A DNA stretch of 40,672 nucleotides. Source: an uncultured Collinsella sp. (GTDB lineage: Bacteria > Actinomycetota > Coriobacteriia > Coriobacteriales > Coriobacteriaceae). This document shows positions 14,325 through 22,549 of the stretch, piece by piece. Under the pieces are notes generated by a model. It ran no database searches. It was given only the letters and a program-made list of their open reading frames with translations, and had not been told where the DNA came from. Each line of letters opens with the position of its first letter. The stretch's first letter is position 1. The DNA lies in assembly GCA_902491895.1 (NCBI GenBank), contig CABUJH010000013.1, positions 1 to 40,672 of the forward strand. Direction: 5' to 3'. The position numbers were made by a program, and so were the translations under genes.

Positions 14325-17312
14325 ATGAGCGACATCATGAGGCCGATCCCGTTTTCGCAGCTGATGAACTGGATCATCGAGGAGCACAAGACCCAGGGCG
14401 CCGTCTTTGGCGTGCGCAAGATGGTCACGACCAACCAGGAGGGCGCGCTTCCCATTTTTGACGAGCGCATCGAGACTCCGTTTGGCCCGGCCGCCGGCCC
14501 CAATACGCAGCTTGCCCAGAACATCGTGGCATCCTACGTTGCCGGTTCCCGCTTCTTTGAGCTCAAGACCGTCCAGGTTATGGACGGCGAGGAGCTCTCC
14601 AAGTGTGTGAACAAGCCCTGCATCGTGGCGCAGGACGAGTGCTACAACTGCGAGTGGTCGACCGAGCTCGAGGTTCCGCAGGCCTTTGCCGAGTACGTGA
14701 AGGCATGGTTCGCCTGCCACCTGATCGCTCGCGAGTACGGCCTGGGAAGCCCGGACGGATTTGTCTTCAACATGTCCGTGGGTTATGACCTGGAGGGTAT
14801 TAAGAGCCCCAAGGTCGATGCCTACATCGAGGGCATGAAGGATGCCAGCGGCTCCGACGTCTGGAACGAGTGCCGCGCATGGGCGCTTGCCAACCTGGAC
14901 AAGTTTGAGCATGTCGACGCCGCGTTTGTCGAGTCCATCCCGGCACGCGTCTCCAACTCCATCACCGAGTCCACCCTGCACGGCTGCCCGCCGGCGGAGA
15001 TCGAGCGCATCGCGACCTACCTCATCACCGAGAAGGGCCTCAATACCTACATCAAGTGCAACCCCACGCTGCTGGGCTATGAGTTTGCACGTCAGCGCCT
15101 CAACGAGCTGGGCTTTGACTACATCGTCTTCGATGACACGCACTTCCGCGAGGACCTGCAGTGGGCCGACGCCGTGCCCATGTTCGAGCGCCTGATTGCC
15201 CTGTGCGCCGAGCGCGGTCTTGAGTTTGGCGTCAAGCTCACCAACACCTTCCCCGTCGATGTGACGAGGAACGAGCTGCCTTCTACCGAGATGTACATGT
15301 CCGGCCGTTCGCTGTTCTCGCTGACCATTGAGGCCGCCCGCCGCATTACCGAGCAGTTCGATGGCAAGCTGCGCATCAGCTACTCCGGCGGCGCCACGGT
15401 CTACAACATCCGCGCCCTGTATGACGCCGGCATTTGGCCCGTCACCCTGGCGACCGACGTGCTCAAGCCCGGTGGCTACGAGCGCTTTAGCCAAATGGCT
15501 GGCGAGTTTACCGACCTGGATGGCAAGCCGTTTGAGGGCGTCTCTCTCGAGGCCGTGACTGCGATCCAGGCCGACTCGCTCACCAACCCGCTCTACAAGA
15601 AGCCGTTGCGTCCGCTGCCCGACCGTAAGGTCGCCGGCAAGAGCCCGCTTTCCGACTGCTTTACCACGCCGTGCCGTACGAGCTGTCCCATCCAGCAGGA
15701 CATTCCCGCCTACCTGGCGGCTGTTGACGAGGGCCGCTACGAGGACGCACTCAACATCATCATCGAGCGCAACGCCCTGCCGTTCATTACCGGCACCATC
15801 TGCCCGCATCCCTGCGGTCGTGCCTGCGAGCGTGCATTTTACGAGCCCGAGGGCGCCCAGATTCGCGCCAGCAAGCTCAAGGCCGCCCGCGAGGCCATGA
15901 CCGCCGTGCTGCCCAAGCTGCGCGCCCAGGCCATCGCAAACGACGGCGAGCGCAACGTTGCCGTTATCGGCGGCGGCCCGGCCGCGTTCTTCCTGACGCG
16001 TGCCGGCGTGCCCGTCACTATCTTCGAGGCCCGCGATTCGCTCGGTGGCGTGGTCCGTCACGTGATTCCCGAGTTCCGCATCGCGAGCGACGATATCTCC
16101 CACGATGCCGAGCTCTGCCTGGCCTTTGGCGCCAAGGTGCAGCTCAACGCTCGCGTTGATTCCATTGACGAGCTCAAGGCCCAGGGCTTTACCGACGTGG
16201 TCGTGGCCACCGGTGCCTGGATGCCCGGCTCTGCGGGCCTAGGCGAGGGTGCCGAGCTCGACGTGCTGGAGTTCCTCGAGGCCGCCAAGAAGGGCGAGAA
16301 ACTCGAGCTGGGCGAGGACGTCGTGGTCATTGGCGCCGGTAACACCGCCATGGACGCGGCCCGCGTGGCCAAGCGTCTGGCTGGCGTGAAGAACGTGCGC
16401 CTGGTGTATCGCCGCACCAAGAAGCAGATGCCCGCTGACGAGGAAGAGCTCGATCTTGCTCTTACCGACGGCGTTGAGTTCTGCGAGTTGCTGGCGCCCA
16501 AGGCGTTCAACGGCGCCGTGCTGACCTGCGATGTTATGGAGCTTGGCGAGCCGGATGCAAGCGGCCGTCGCAGCCCCGTCGCCACGGGCGAGACCGTCGA
16601 GCTTCCCGCCACCACGGTGATCTGCGCCGTGGGCGAGGGCATCGACGCCAGCCTGTACGACGCCGCGGGCGTCGAGCACGACCGTCGCGGCCGCCTCGCC
16701 GCCACCTCCACCGGCGTCGAGGGCGTCTGGGCTGCAGGTGACTGCCGTCGCGGTCCGGCCACCGTGGTCGAGGCTATCGCCGATGCCGCCGAGGTCGCCC
16801 GTGCCATTGCCGGTGTCGACTTTAACAAGTACGCCGACCAGAATGCTCAGGCCGGCCGCGAGGACACCTGCTACGAGCGCAAGGGGTCGCTGTGCCGCGA
16901 CAAGCGCAACTGCACCAAGACTCGCTGCCTGGGCTGCGGCTCGGTGTGCGAGGTCTGCTGCGACGTCTGCCCCAACCGCGCCAACGTGGCAATTAAAGTG
17001 CCGGGCCTGGCCAAGCATCAGGTCGTCCATGTCGACGGCATGTGCAACGAGTGCGGCAACTGCGCCGTGTTCTGCCCCTACCAGGAGGGTCGTCCCTACA
17101 AGGACAAGCTCACCCTGTTCTGGAGCGAGGAGGACATGGAGAACTCCGAGAACGAGGGCTTCCTGGCCGTGGACGAGGACCACTTTAAGGTTCGCGTCGC
17201 CGGCACGGTCCGCACCGTCTCGGTCGATGCCGTCAACACCGGTCTTCCCGAGGCCGTCCGCCTGACCATCAGGGCTGTGCGCGACAACTATTCGTACCTT
17301 CTTAAGAAATAG
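14325..17312 (+). CDS. ygfK: YgfK-type putative selenate reductase / NADPH-linked flavo-iron-sulfur oxidoreductase
   Basis: Large redox protein of the purine/uric-acid gene set, thought to pass electrons between NAD(P)H, flavin and Fe-S centres. The 995-residue product has an N-terminal DHOD-like region (FGPAAGPNTQLAQNI; STLHGCPPAEIERI), a GltD-like Cys block (CFTTPCRTSCPIQQDIPAY; CPHPCGRACE), two nucleotide-binding folds, and a C-terminal ferredoxin-like Cys cluster (CLGCGSVCEVCCDVCPNRA; CNECGNCAVFCPY). The second nucleotide fold (VVVIGAGNTAMDAA) is normal, but the first reads GGGPAAFFLTRAG, about four residues shorter than the usual GGGPAGxxAA loop and helix (codons from 15969). The start at 14325 is supported by GAGAGGAG; a longer frame from 14277 has no ribosome binding site. 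Confidence 0.92.
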   Translation: MSDIMRPIPFSQLMNWIIEEHKTQGAVFGVRKMVTTNQEGALPIFDERIETPFGPAAGPNTQLAQNIVASYVAGSRFFELKTVQVMDGEELSKCVNKPCIVAQDECYNCEWSTELEVPQAFAEYVKAWFACHLIAREYGLGSPDGFVFNMSVGYDLEGIKSPKVDAYIEGMKDASGSDVWNECRAWALANLDKFEHVDAAFVESIPARVSNSITESTLHGCPPAEIERIATYLITEKGLNTYIKCNPTLLGYEFARQRLNELGFDYIVFDDTHFREDLQWADAVPMFERLIALCAERGLEFGVKLTNTFPVDVTRNELPSTEMYMSGRSLFSLTIEAARRITEQFDGKLRISYSGGATVYNIRALYDAGIWPVTLATDVLKPGGYERFSQMAGEFTDLDGKPFEGVSLEAVTAIQADSLTNPLYKKPLRPLPDRKVAGKSPLSDCFTTPCRTSCPIQQDIPAYLAAVDEGRYEDALNIIIERNALPFITGTICPHPCGRACERAFYEPEGAQIRASKLKAAREAMTAVLPKLRAQAIANDGERNVAVIGGGPAAFFLTRAGVPVTIFEARDSLGGVVRHVIPEFRIASDDISHDAELCLAFGAKVQLNARVDSIDELKAQGFTDVVVATGAWMPGSAGLGEGAELDVLEFLEAAKKGEKLELGEDVVVIGAGNTAMDAARVAKRLAGVKNVRLVYRRTKKQMPADEEELDLALTDGVEFCELLAPKAFNGAVLTCDVMELGEPDASGRRSPVATGETVELPATTVICAVGEGIDASLYDAAGVEHDRRGRLAATSTGVEGVWAAGDCRRGPATVVEAIADAAEVARAIAGVDFNKYADQNAQAGREDTCYERKGSLCRDKRNCTKTRCLGCGSVCEVCCDVCPNRANVAIKVPGLAKHQVVHVDGMCNECGNCAVFCPYQEGRPYKDKLTLFWSEEDMENSENEGFLAVDEDHFKVRVAGTVRTVSVDAVNTGLPEAVRLTIRAVRDNYSYLLKK

Positions 17313-17323
17313 GCGAGTCTCTT

Positions 17324-17804
17324 ATGGCCAAATCCATTCAACATAACGTGGCCTACGTTGCCTGCGGAAGCGGTTGCGCCTCCGCAGGCGGCGACGCCCA
17401 CTGCAGCGAAGGCTGCATTGGCTGTGGCGCCTGCGTCACGGCCTGCCCCCCACGGCGCCATTGCGCTGGTCGATGGCATCGCCCGCGTGGACCGCTCAAA
17501 GTGCACGGGCTGTGGCCTGTGCGGCATGGCGTGCCCGCAGCGCGTGATTGCCTTCGTTCCCGGCTACCAGAACATCCTAGTGCGCTGCAACAACACCGAT
17601 AAGGGCGCCATTGCTCGCAAGATCTGCGACACGAGCTGCATCGGTTGCGGCATGTGCGCTAAAAAGTGCCCTGCCGGCGCTATCCGCATCGAGGACAACT
17701 GCGCCCATATCGACGGCGCGGACTGCCTGTCGTGCGGCATGTGCGCCGTCGTCTGCCCGCATGGCGCCATCCACGACCGCACCGGCATCGCCGCCGGCGT
17801 GTAG
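17324..17804 (+). pseudogene. Polyferredoxin (four 4Fe-4S motifs), frameshifted at a C6 run
   Basis: Small electron carrier predicted between YgfK and the molybdenum hydroxylase. The frame starting at 17324 (MAKSIQHNVAYVACGSGC) encodes CIGCGACVTACP and then breaks. The +1 frame carries on as HGAIALVDGIARVDRSKCTGCGLCGMACP, CIGCGMCAKKCPAGAI and CLSCGMCAVVCPHGAI, ending at 17804. Removing one C from the run at 17446-17451 restores a continuous protein of 159 residues with four Cys clusters. Cys-rich coding on both sides shows this is one gene. The cause may be a sequencing error, a recent frameshift or slippage at CCCCCC. It lies 11 bp after ygfK and 12 bp before the xdhD-like gene. Confidence 0.88.
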
Positions 17805-17816
17805 AAGGGAATCACC

Positions 17817-20594
17817 ATGGCACAGGAATTCACTTTTACCGTTAACGGCGTGGAGCGCACGACGACGGAGAATAAACCGCTGCTGCGCTACCTGCGCGAC
17901 GACCTGCATATCCATTCCGCCAAGGACGGCTGCTCCGAAGGTGCTTGCGGTACCTGCACCATCCATGTGGACGGTGCGGCCGTCAAGGCGTGCGTGCTGA
18001 CCACTGCTCTTGCTGCCGGTCGCAACATCGTGACCGTCGAGGGCCTGCCCGAGGACGTGCGCGAGGCCTTTGTGTACGCCTTTGGCGCCGTGGGCGCCGT
18101 GCAGTGCGGTTTTTGCATTCCCGGCATGGTCATGGCGGGCGCAGCGCTCATCGCCGAGGACCCCGAGCCCACCGAGGAGCAGATTAAGTACGCCATTCGC
18201 GGTAACGTCTGCCGCTGCACCGGCTACAAAAAGATTATCGAGGGCATCTCGCTGGCCGCTGCGGTGCTCCGCGGCGAAAAGCAGATCGATGAGGACCTGG
18301 AGCGCGGCGATGACTACGGCGTGGGCAAGCGCGCCTTCCGTGTCGACGTGCGCAAGAAGGTGCTCGGTGAGGGCAAGTATCCCGACGACATCGACGAGCT
18401 CGATCAGCCGGGCCTGACCTACGCCAGCGCCGTGCGCTCCAAGTATCCGCGCGCCCGCGTGCTCTCCATCGACACCTCCAAGGCCGAGGCCCTGCCCGGT
18501 GTGGTGGGCATCCTGCGCGCCGAGGACGTGCCGGTCAACCAGGTCGGCCACCTTATCCAGGACTGGGACGTCATGATCGCTCAGGGCGATATCACCCGTT
18601 GCGTGGGCGATGCCATCGTGCTGGTGGTTGCCGAGGACGAGGCGACGCTCGAGAAGGCCAAGAAGCTCGTAAAGATCGATTACGAGCCGCTGGAGCCCGT
18701 GCGCAACATTGTCGAGGCCAGGGCCGCCGACGCCCCGCGCCTGCATGACAGCTACTTTGCCTTCGGCAACACGGTGGAGCTCAAGGACAACGTGTGCCAG
18801 AGCCGTCACGTGACGCGCGGCGACGCCGCCAAGGCGCTGGCCGAAAGCGCGTTCACCGTGACGCAGCGCTTTACCACGCCCTTTACCGAGCATGCCTTCT
18901 TGGAGCCCGAGTGCGCCGTGGCATTTCCTTACAAGAACGGCGTCAAGGTGCAGTCGACCGACCAGGGTGCCTACGACACGCGCAAAGAGTGCGCCCACAT
19001 GTTTGGCTGGGATAACGAGCCCGAGCGCGTGGTCGTCGAGACCATGCTCGTGGGTGGCGGCTTTGGCGGCAAGGAGGACGTGTCCATCCAGCACCTGGCC
19101 GCGCTCGCCGCATATAAGCTCCAGCGTCCTGTGAAGTGCAAGCTCACGCGCGCCGAGTCGCTTGCGTTCCACCCCAAGCGCCACGCCATGGACGGCACCT
19201 TTACACTGGGTTGCGACGCCGAGGGCAACTTTACCGGTCTGGATTGCGAGATCAACTTTGATACCGGCGCCTACGCGTCGCTGTGCGGCCCGGTGCTCGA
19301 GCGCGCCTGCACGCATGCCGTCGGCCCCTACAAGTACCAGAACACCGACATTCGCGGTTTTGGCTACTACACCAACAACCCGACCGCCGGCGCGTACCGC
19401 GGCTTTGGCGTTTGCCAGTCCGAGTTTGCGCTCGAGAGTCTGATCGACTTGCTGGCAGAGAAGGTCGGCCTGGATCCGTGGGAGATCCGCTACCGTAACG
19501 CCATCGAGCCGGGCGAGGTTTTGCCCAACGGCCAGATTGCCGACTGCTCCACGGCGCTTAAGGAGACACTGCTCGAGGTCAAGGATGCCTACTATGCGCA
19601 TCCCGGACACGCCGGTATCGCCTGCGCCATGAAGAACGCCGGCGTGGGCGTGGGCCTGCCCGATGCCGGCCGCTGCAAGATTCGCATCGAGGACGGCGTG
19701 GCTGTGGTCTATGCCGCCACGTCCGACATCGGCCAGGGCTGCAACACCGTCTTTTTGCAGGACGTTGCCGAGGCCTGCGGTCTGCCGCTGAGCTGCATTG
19801 CCAACGGCGAGTGCTCCACCGAGAACGCTCCCGACTCCGGCACCACGTCTGGTTCGCGTCAGACGGTCGTGACCGGCGAGGCCGTGCGCGGTGCCGCCTT
19901 CCTGCTGCGCGATGCCATGCTTGATATCGAGGCCGGCAAGTCTGCGCCCGCCGCTCCCGTGAATGCGCATGGCGACGGCGTCAAGATCGAGTACGACGAC
20001 GGTCGCGCCTATCAGCTGCACACGCAGGAGCTCGTCGCCGGCCAGGGTATGCATCCTCAGGATCCCGCGGCCGCCATCAAGGCGCTCGAGGGATGCGAGT
20101 TTGGCTACGTGTACCTGGAGCCGACCGACAAGCTGGGCGCCGACGTTCCCAATCCCAAGAGCCACATCTGCTACGGCTTTGCCACGCATGTGGTCATTCT
20201 GGACGATGACGGTCGCGTGAGCGAGGTCTATGCCGCGCACGATTCCGGCAAGGTGGTCAACCCCATCTCCATCCAGGGTCAGATCGAAGGCGGTGTGCTT
20301 ATGGGTATGGGCTATGCGCTTACCGAGGACTGGCCGCTCAAGGACTGCGTGCCCCAGGCAAGGTACGGCACGCTCGGGCTGTTCCGTGCGCCCGAGATTC
20401 CGGATATCCACGCCATCTACGTGGAGAAGGACGAGCTACTGCCCGTGGCATACGGCGGCAAGGGCATCGGCGAGATCGCAACGATTCCCACGGCGCCCGC
20501 CGTACAGAACGCCTATCGCGCATTTGACGGCAAGCTGCGTCCGGATCTGCCCATGGTGGATACGCCCTACAGCCGCGCCCGTCGCCGCGGGTAG
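17817..20594 (+). CDS. xdhD: XdhD-like molybdenum hydroxylase (2Fe-2S and Mo domains fused; xanthine dehydrogenase family)
   Basis: Predicted purine hydroxylase or dehydrogenase. The 925-residue product begins with two 2Fe-2S domains: DGCSEGACGTCTIHVDG with an ACVLTTALAAG follow-up Cys at residues 40-65, and CGFCIPGMVMA plus GNVCRCTGYKKI at about 98-143. From about residue 180 comes the molybdopterin domain with VGGGFGGKEDVSIQHLA, AYRGFGVCQ, TSDIGQG and the catalytic-Glu motif GGKGIGE near the end. There is no FAD domain and no separate FAD subunit gene next to it, as in E. coli XdhD. The family is often selenium-dependent through a labile Se ligand; no in-frame UGA was seen. A strong terminator follows. 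Confidence 0.93.
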   Translation: MAQEFTFTVNGVERTTTENKPLLRYLRDDLHIHSAKDGCSEGACGTCTIHVDGAAVKACVLTTALAAGRNIVTVEGLPEDVREAFVYAFGAVGAVQCGFCIPGMVMAGAALIAEDPEPTEEQIKYAIRGNVCRCTGYKKIIEGISLAAAVLRGEKQIDEDLERGDDYGVGKRAFRVDVRKKVLGEGKYPDDIDELDQPGLTYASAVRSKYPRARVLSIDTSKAEALPGVVGILRAEDVPVNQVGHLIQDWDVMIAQGDITRCVGDAIVLVVAEDEATLEKAKKLVKIDYEPLEPVRNIVEARAADAPRLHDSYFAFGNTVELKDNVCQSRHVTRGDAAKALAESAFTVTQRFTTPFTEHAFLEPECAVAFPYKNGVKVQSTDQGAYDTRKECAHMFGWDNEPERVVVETMLVGGGFGGKEDVSIQHLAALAAYKLQRPVKCKLTRAESLAFHPKRHAMDGTFTLGCDAEGNFTGLDCEINFDTGAYASLCGPVLERACTHAVGPYKYQNTDIRGFGYYTNNPTAGAYRGFGVCQSEFALESLIDLLAEKVGLDPWEIRYRNAIEPGEVLPNGQIADCSTALKETLLEVKDAYYAHPGHAGIACAMKNAGVGVGLPDAGRCKIRIEDGVAVVYAATSDIGQGCNTVFLQDVAEACGLPLSCIANGECSTENAPDSGTTSGSRQTVVTGEAVRGAAFLLRDAMLDIEAGKSAPAAPVNAHGDGVKIEYDDGRAYQLHTQELVAGQGMHPQDPAAAIKALEGCEFGYVYLEPTDKLGADVPNPKSHICYGFATHVVILDDDGRVSEVYAAHDSGKVVNPISIQGQIEGGVLMGMGYALTEDWPLKDCVPQARYGTLGLFRAPEIPDIHAIYVEKDELLPVAYGGKGIGEIATIPTAPAVQNAYRAFDGKLRPDLPMVDTPYSRARRRG

Positions 20595-20663
20595 GGTAGA
20601 GCGTGGACGGCCATTGCTGATGGGCTGTTCGCGCACAACACCAACTGTATATGCTGCACCTTT

Positions 20664-20695
20664 GGCCCCGGCTCCATCGCGAGCCGGGGCCTTTT
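20664..20695 (+). terminator. Intrinsic terminator after the xdhD-like gene
   Basis: GGCCCCGGCTC (20664-20674) pairs perfectly with GAGCCGGGGCC (20681-20691), with a 6-nt loop followed by TTTTG. It ends the purine-module transcript. Confidence 0.93.
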
Positions 20696-20716
20696 GTTTG
20701 GAGCGCCTCCGCATGC

Positions 20717-21050
20717 GGAAGCTGCGTCCCGGAATCCAGCCTCGGAACGGGATTAACTTTCCCAACGGGGCCGCATGCGGAAACTGCGTCCCGGAATCGT
20801 GCCTCAGAATGGGATGTGTTTTCCGCTGGCCGGCCGTTTGGAAAGCGCATCCCAGTTTGAGTGTTTATTCCGGGATGCGGTTTCCGCTGAAGGACTCAAC
20901 CGGAAAGCCTGTCCAGCTCTGAGACGGGATTCCGGGACACGCTTTCCGCCAGGCCCGCCATCCGGAAAGTGCATCCCGTTTTGAGTGTCCAGGCTGGGAC
21001 GCGCTTTCCGTTGGCGTGGCCGTTGGGAAAACGCGGCCCAGATAGGGGGG
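20717..21050. repeat. Tandem array of 46-bp imperfect palindromes, period 62 bp
   Basis: Five units begin at 20717, 20779, 20840, 20902 and 20964, and a degraded sixth at about 21026, giving spacings of 62, 61, 62, 62 and 62 bp. Each full unit runs from GGAAA(G/C)..GCGTCCC to GGGA(T/C)..GC(T/G)TTCC, so its two ends are inverted copies, with a 15-16 bp spacer often containing GGCCGxCC. Units differ by many substitutions. A solitary seventh copy is at 22378-22423. The array fills the gap between the xdhD terminator and the next minus-strand gene. It resembles a BIME/REP array rather than CRISPR. Confidence 0.85.
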
Positions 21051-21082
21051 ATGCGATTCGGCGATGCGTGGCCTAGCAGCTC

Positions 21083-22081
21083 CTACAGGTCCACCTCGTT
21101 GAGCCATGTCGGCAGCGCAGTCTGCCGGATGCCTGCCGTCTGCAGCTTTTTGGCGAGCACTCCTGCCGAGCGGACCTCGCTGATAGTAAAGCGCAGCAGG
21201 GGGTGACCGTAGAGCGATAGATGCGCCTCGCGCTGTCGTTCGGCAACGAGCGCCTCGGCGGTGGTGCGTCCGGCCAGCATAGTCTGGTCGGTATATTTGA
21301 TGAGCCCGTCGAGCTCGCCCAGCGTGAGTTCCCGCGCCTGGCGCTCCCAGGCAAAGTCCGTTCGTATGGGCTTGGCCGAATCGAAGGGGTCCGTCAGCTC
21401 GTATTGAAGCCAGTCGGGCGCAAAGCCCGTCTCGATCATGATGGCTCGGGCGACCGATTCCCCGCCGCTCTCGGCGCGGGCGTCGGCATTTCGAAGCGTT
21501 GTGAGGGCGGTGCGAATCGCGCGACCATTGCGGGCAGTCGCTCGTTGCTCAACGGCCTCCGTCAGCTGTTCCGGCGCAAGGCCGAGCTTTGAGATCGCCG
21601 AATCGGCAATGGGCATGCCGTCGGCAAAACCAGTTTGCAGCAGGCAATCTGTGGCCGTTTGGATGGGCGGCGTTACCGATATGCCGGCTCTGCGTATTGC
21701 TCCGGCCGGCTCAATCTGGTGTCGCTGAATATGTGCGCCCGGACGAGCCGACGGCTTTGTCGAGCTGCAAACATGCACGACGTTCAGGTGTCGCCACGAG
21801 ATCTCGAGCCCCAGCAGGCAAGCTGCCGAAAACGAGCAGAACGTCCAATCGGGATGGATGATCGCAAGGGCGCGGATAATCTCGCAATGGCGTTGCGCTC
21901 GGTTGAGTTCATCCCAGCGCGTTTTTCGCGCAAACAACCCCGGCATGGGCGAGACAACCGTGCCGCCGGCGCGCCGAAGGAGCGCTTTTCGGATCGCCGT
22001 GCTCGGGGGAATCAGGCAGCGCCCCTCTTGTTCGGCTTGAGTGAGCAGTTGGTCGATGAGCTGGTCATTGCAATGGGTCAT
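21083..22081 (-). CDS. AbiEi-like / restriction-endonuclease-fold-like protein
   Basis: Likely defence or toxin-antitoxin-type protein of the kind often annotated as AbiEi-family or DUF559-related in actinobacteria. The 332-residue product has an N-terminal region resembling AbiEi winged-helix and mid domains (GGTVVSPMPGLFARKTRWDEL; FCSFSAACLLGLEI). The C-terminal part carries ESGGESVARAIM, then RTDFAWERQARELTLGELDGLIKY, a D...E-x-DG..KY pattern like Vsr/DUF559 PD-(D/E)XK nucleases. The start ATG has AAGGAGG upstream at 22093-22099. It is flanked on both sides by copies of the same 46-bp palindrome. Family assignment is by pattern only; function is inference. Confidence 0.6.
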   Translation of the reverse strand: MTHCNDQLIDQLLTQAEQEGRCLIPPSTAIRKALLRRAGGTVVSPMPGLFARKTRWDELNRAQRHCEIIRALAIIHPDWTFCSFSAACLLGLEISWRHLNVVHVCSSTKPSARPGAHIQRHQIEPAGAIRRAGISVTPPIQTATDCLLQTGFADGMPIADSAISKLGLAPEQLTEAVEQRATARNGRAIRTALTTLRNADARAESGGESVARAIMIETGFAPDWLQYELTDPFDSAKPIRTDFAWERQARELTLGELDGLIKYTDQTMLAGRTTAEALVAERQREAHLSLYGHPLLRFTISEVRSAGVLAKKLQTAGIRQTALPTWLNEVDL

Positions 22082-22153
22082 GAGCTACCGCCTCCTTTTG
22101 GGTAGCAAAAACGTATCAGCTGGAACTTGCCGCTCAGCTGACCAAAAGTTGAC

Positions 22154-22190
22154 CAAAATCTAACCATGCAGGTAGATGACCTGCTTTTGG
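22154..22190. other. Hairpin in the promoter region of the AbiEi-like gene
   Basis: GCAGGT (22168-22173) and ACCTGC (22179-22184) form a stem with a 5-nt loop, with outer CCAAAA and TTTTGG able to extend it. It could be a weak terminator or a protein-binding site for the minus-strand gene. The rest of the 22082-22549 gap holds no convincing gene besides the repeat and palindrome listed separately. Confidence 0.4.
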
Positions 22191-22377
22191 CGACATATTT
22201 CTTGTTTGAATCGGTGGGCGGTAATTGGCGACCGTGAACGGTAACTGGATATGAAGTCTTGGTAAGTTTCGGGACGTGTACTTTTTGAAAAAGAGCATTC
22301 TATCTGCTGTTTTGTGTTTCTGGATCGCATATTTGAAGGCATGTGATAAGGGCGGCGGATCGTCGTCTTGTACCTGC

Positions 22378-22423
22378 GGAAACTACGGCCCAGTTTTTGG
22401 CTCCAGAACGGGATACATTTTCC
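22378..22423. repeat. Solitary copy of the 46-bp palindrome
   Basis: GGAAACTACGGCCC at the left end and GGGATACATTTTCC at the right end reproduce the unit of the 20717-21050 array, at the same 46-bp length. With the array it brackets the AbiEi-like gene. Confidence 0.8.
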
Positions 22424-22478
22424 GGAACGGTCCACGTGCGGCGGGGCACCGCCCCTCTTGCGTGCGCCGCTTGTCGAA

Positions 22479-22534
22479 TTACGTTATAGCTAGCTATATT
22501 ATAGGAAGGTATAATATAGCTAGCTATAACGTAA
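22479..22534. promoter_or_regulatory. Perfect 25-bp inverted repeat with 6-nt loop, just upstream of the ATPase gene
   Basis: Arm 22479-22503 is the exact reverse complement of 22510-22534, separated by GGAAGG. Each arm contains TATAGCTAGCTATA, itself a perfect 14-bp palindrome, so the site is a nested operator-like structure. The start codon of the ATPase is 15 bp downstream. The loop GGAAGG is repeated at 22536-22541 as the ribosome binding site. TATAAT lies at the start of the right arm. Likely a multi-dimer operator or autoregulatory RNA hairpin; the function is inference. Confidence 0.75.
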
Positions 22535-22549
22535 GGGAAGGATGGCCCT

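Noticed and set aside
17577..20411. A 944-codon open frame on the minus strand opposite xdhD
   Set aside because: Composition is that of a high-GC antisense shadow, with no ribosome binding site or domain, while the plus strand has clear molybdenum hydroxylase motifs.
20717..21050. Possible CRISPR array (regular 62-bp period)
   Set aside because: Repeats are strongly diverged, 46 bp long and palindromic end to end, spacers are only 15-16 bp and resemble one another, and there are no cas genes.
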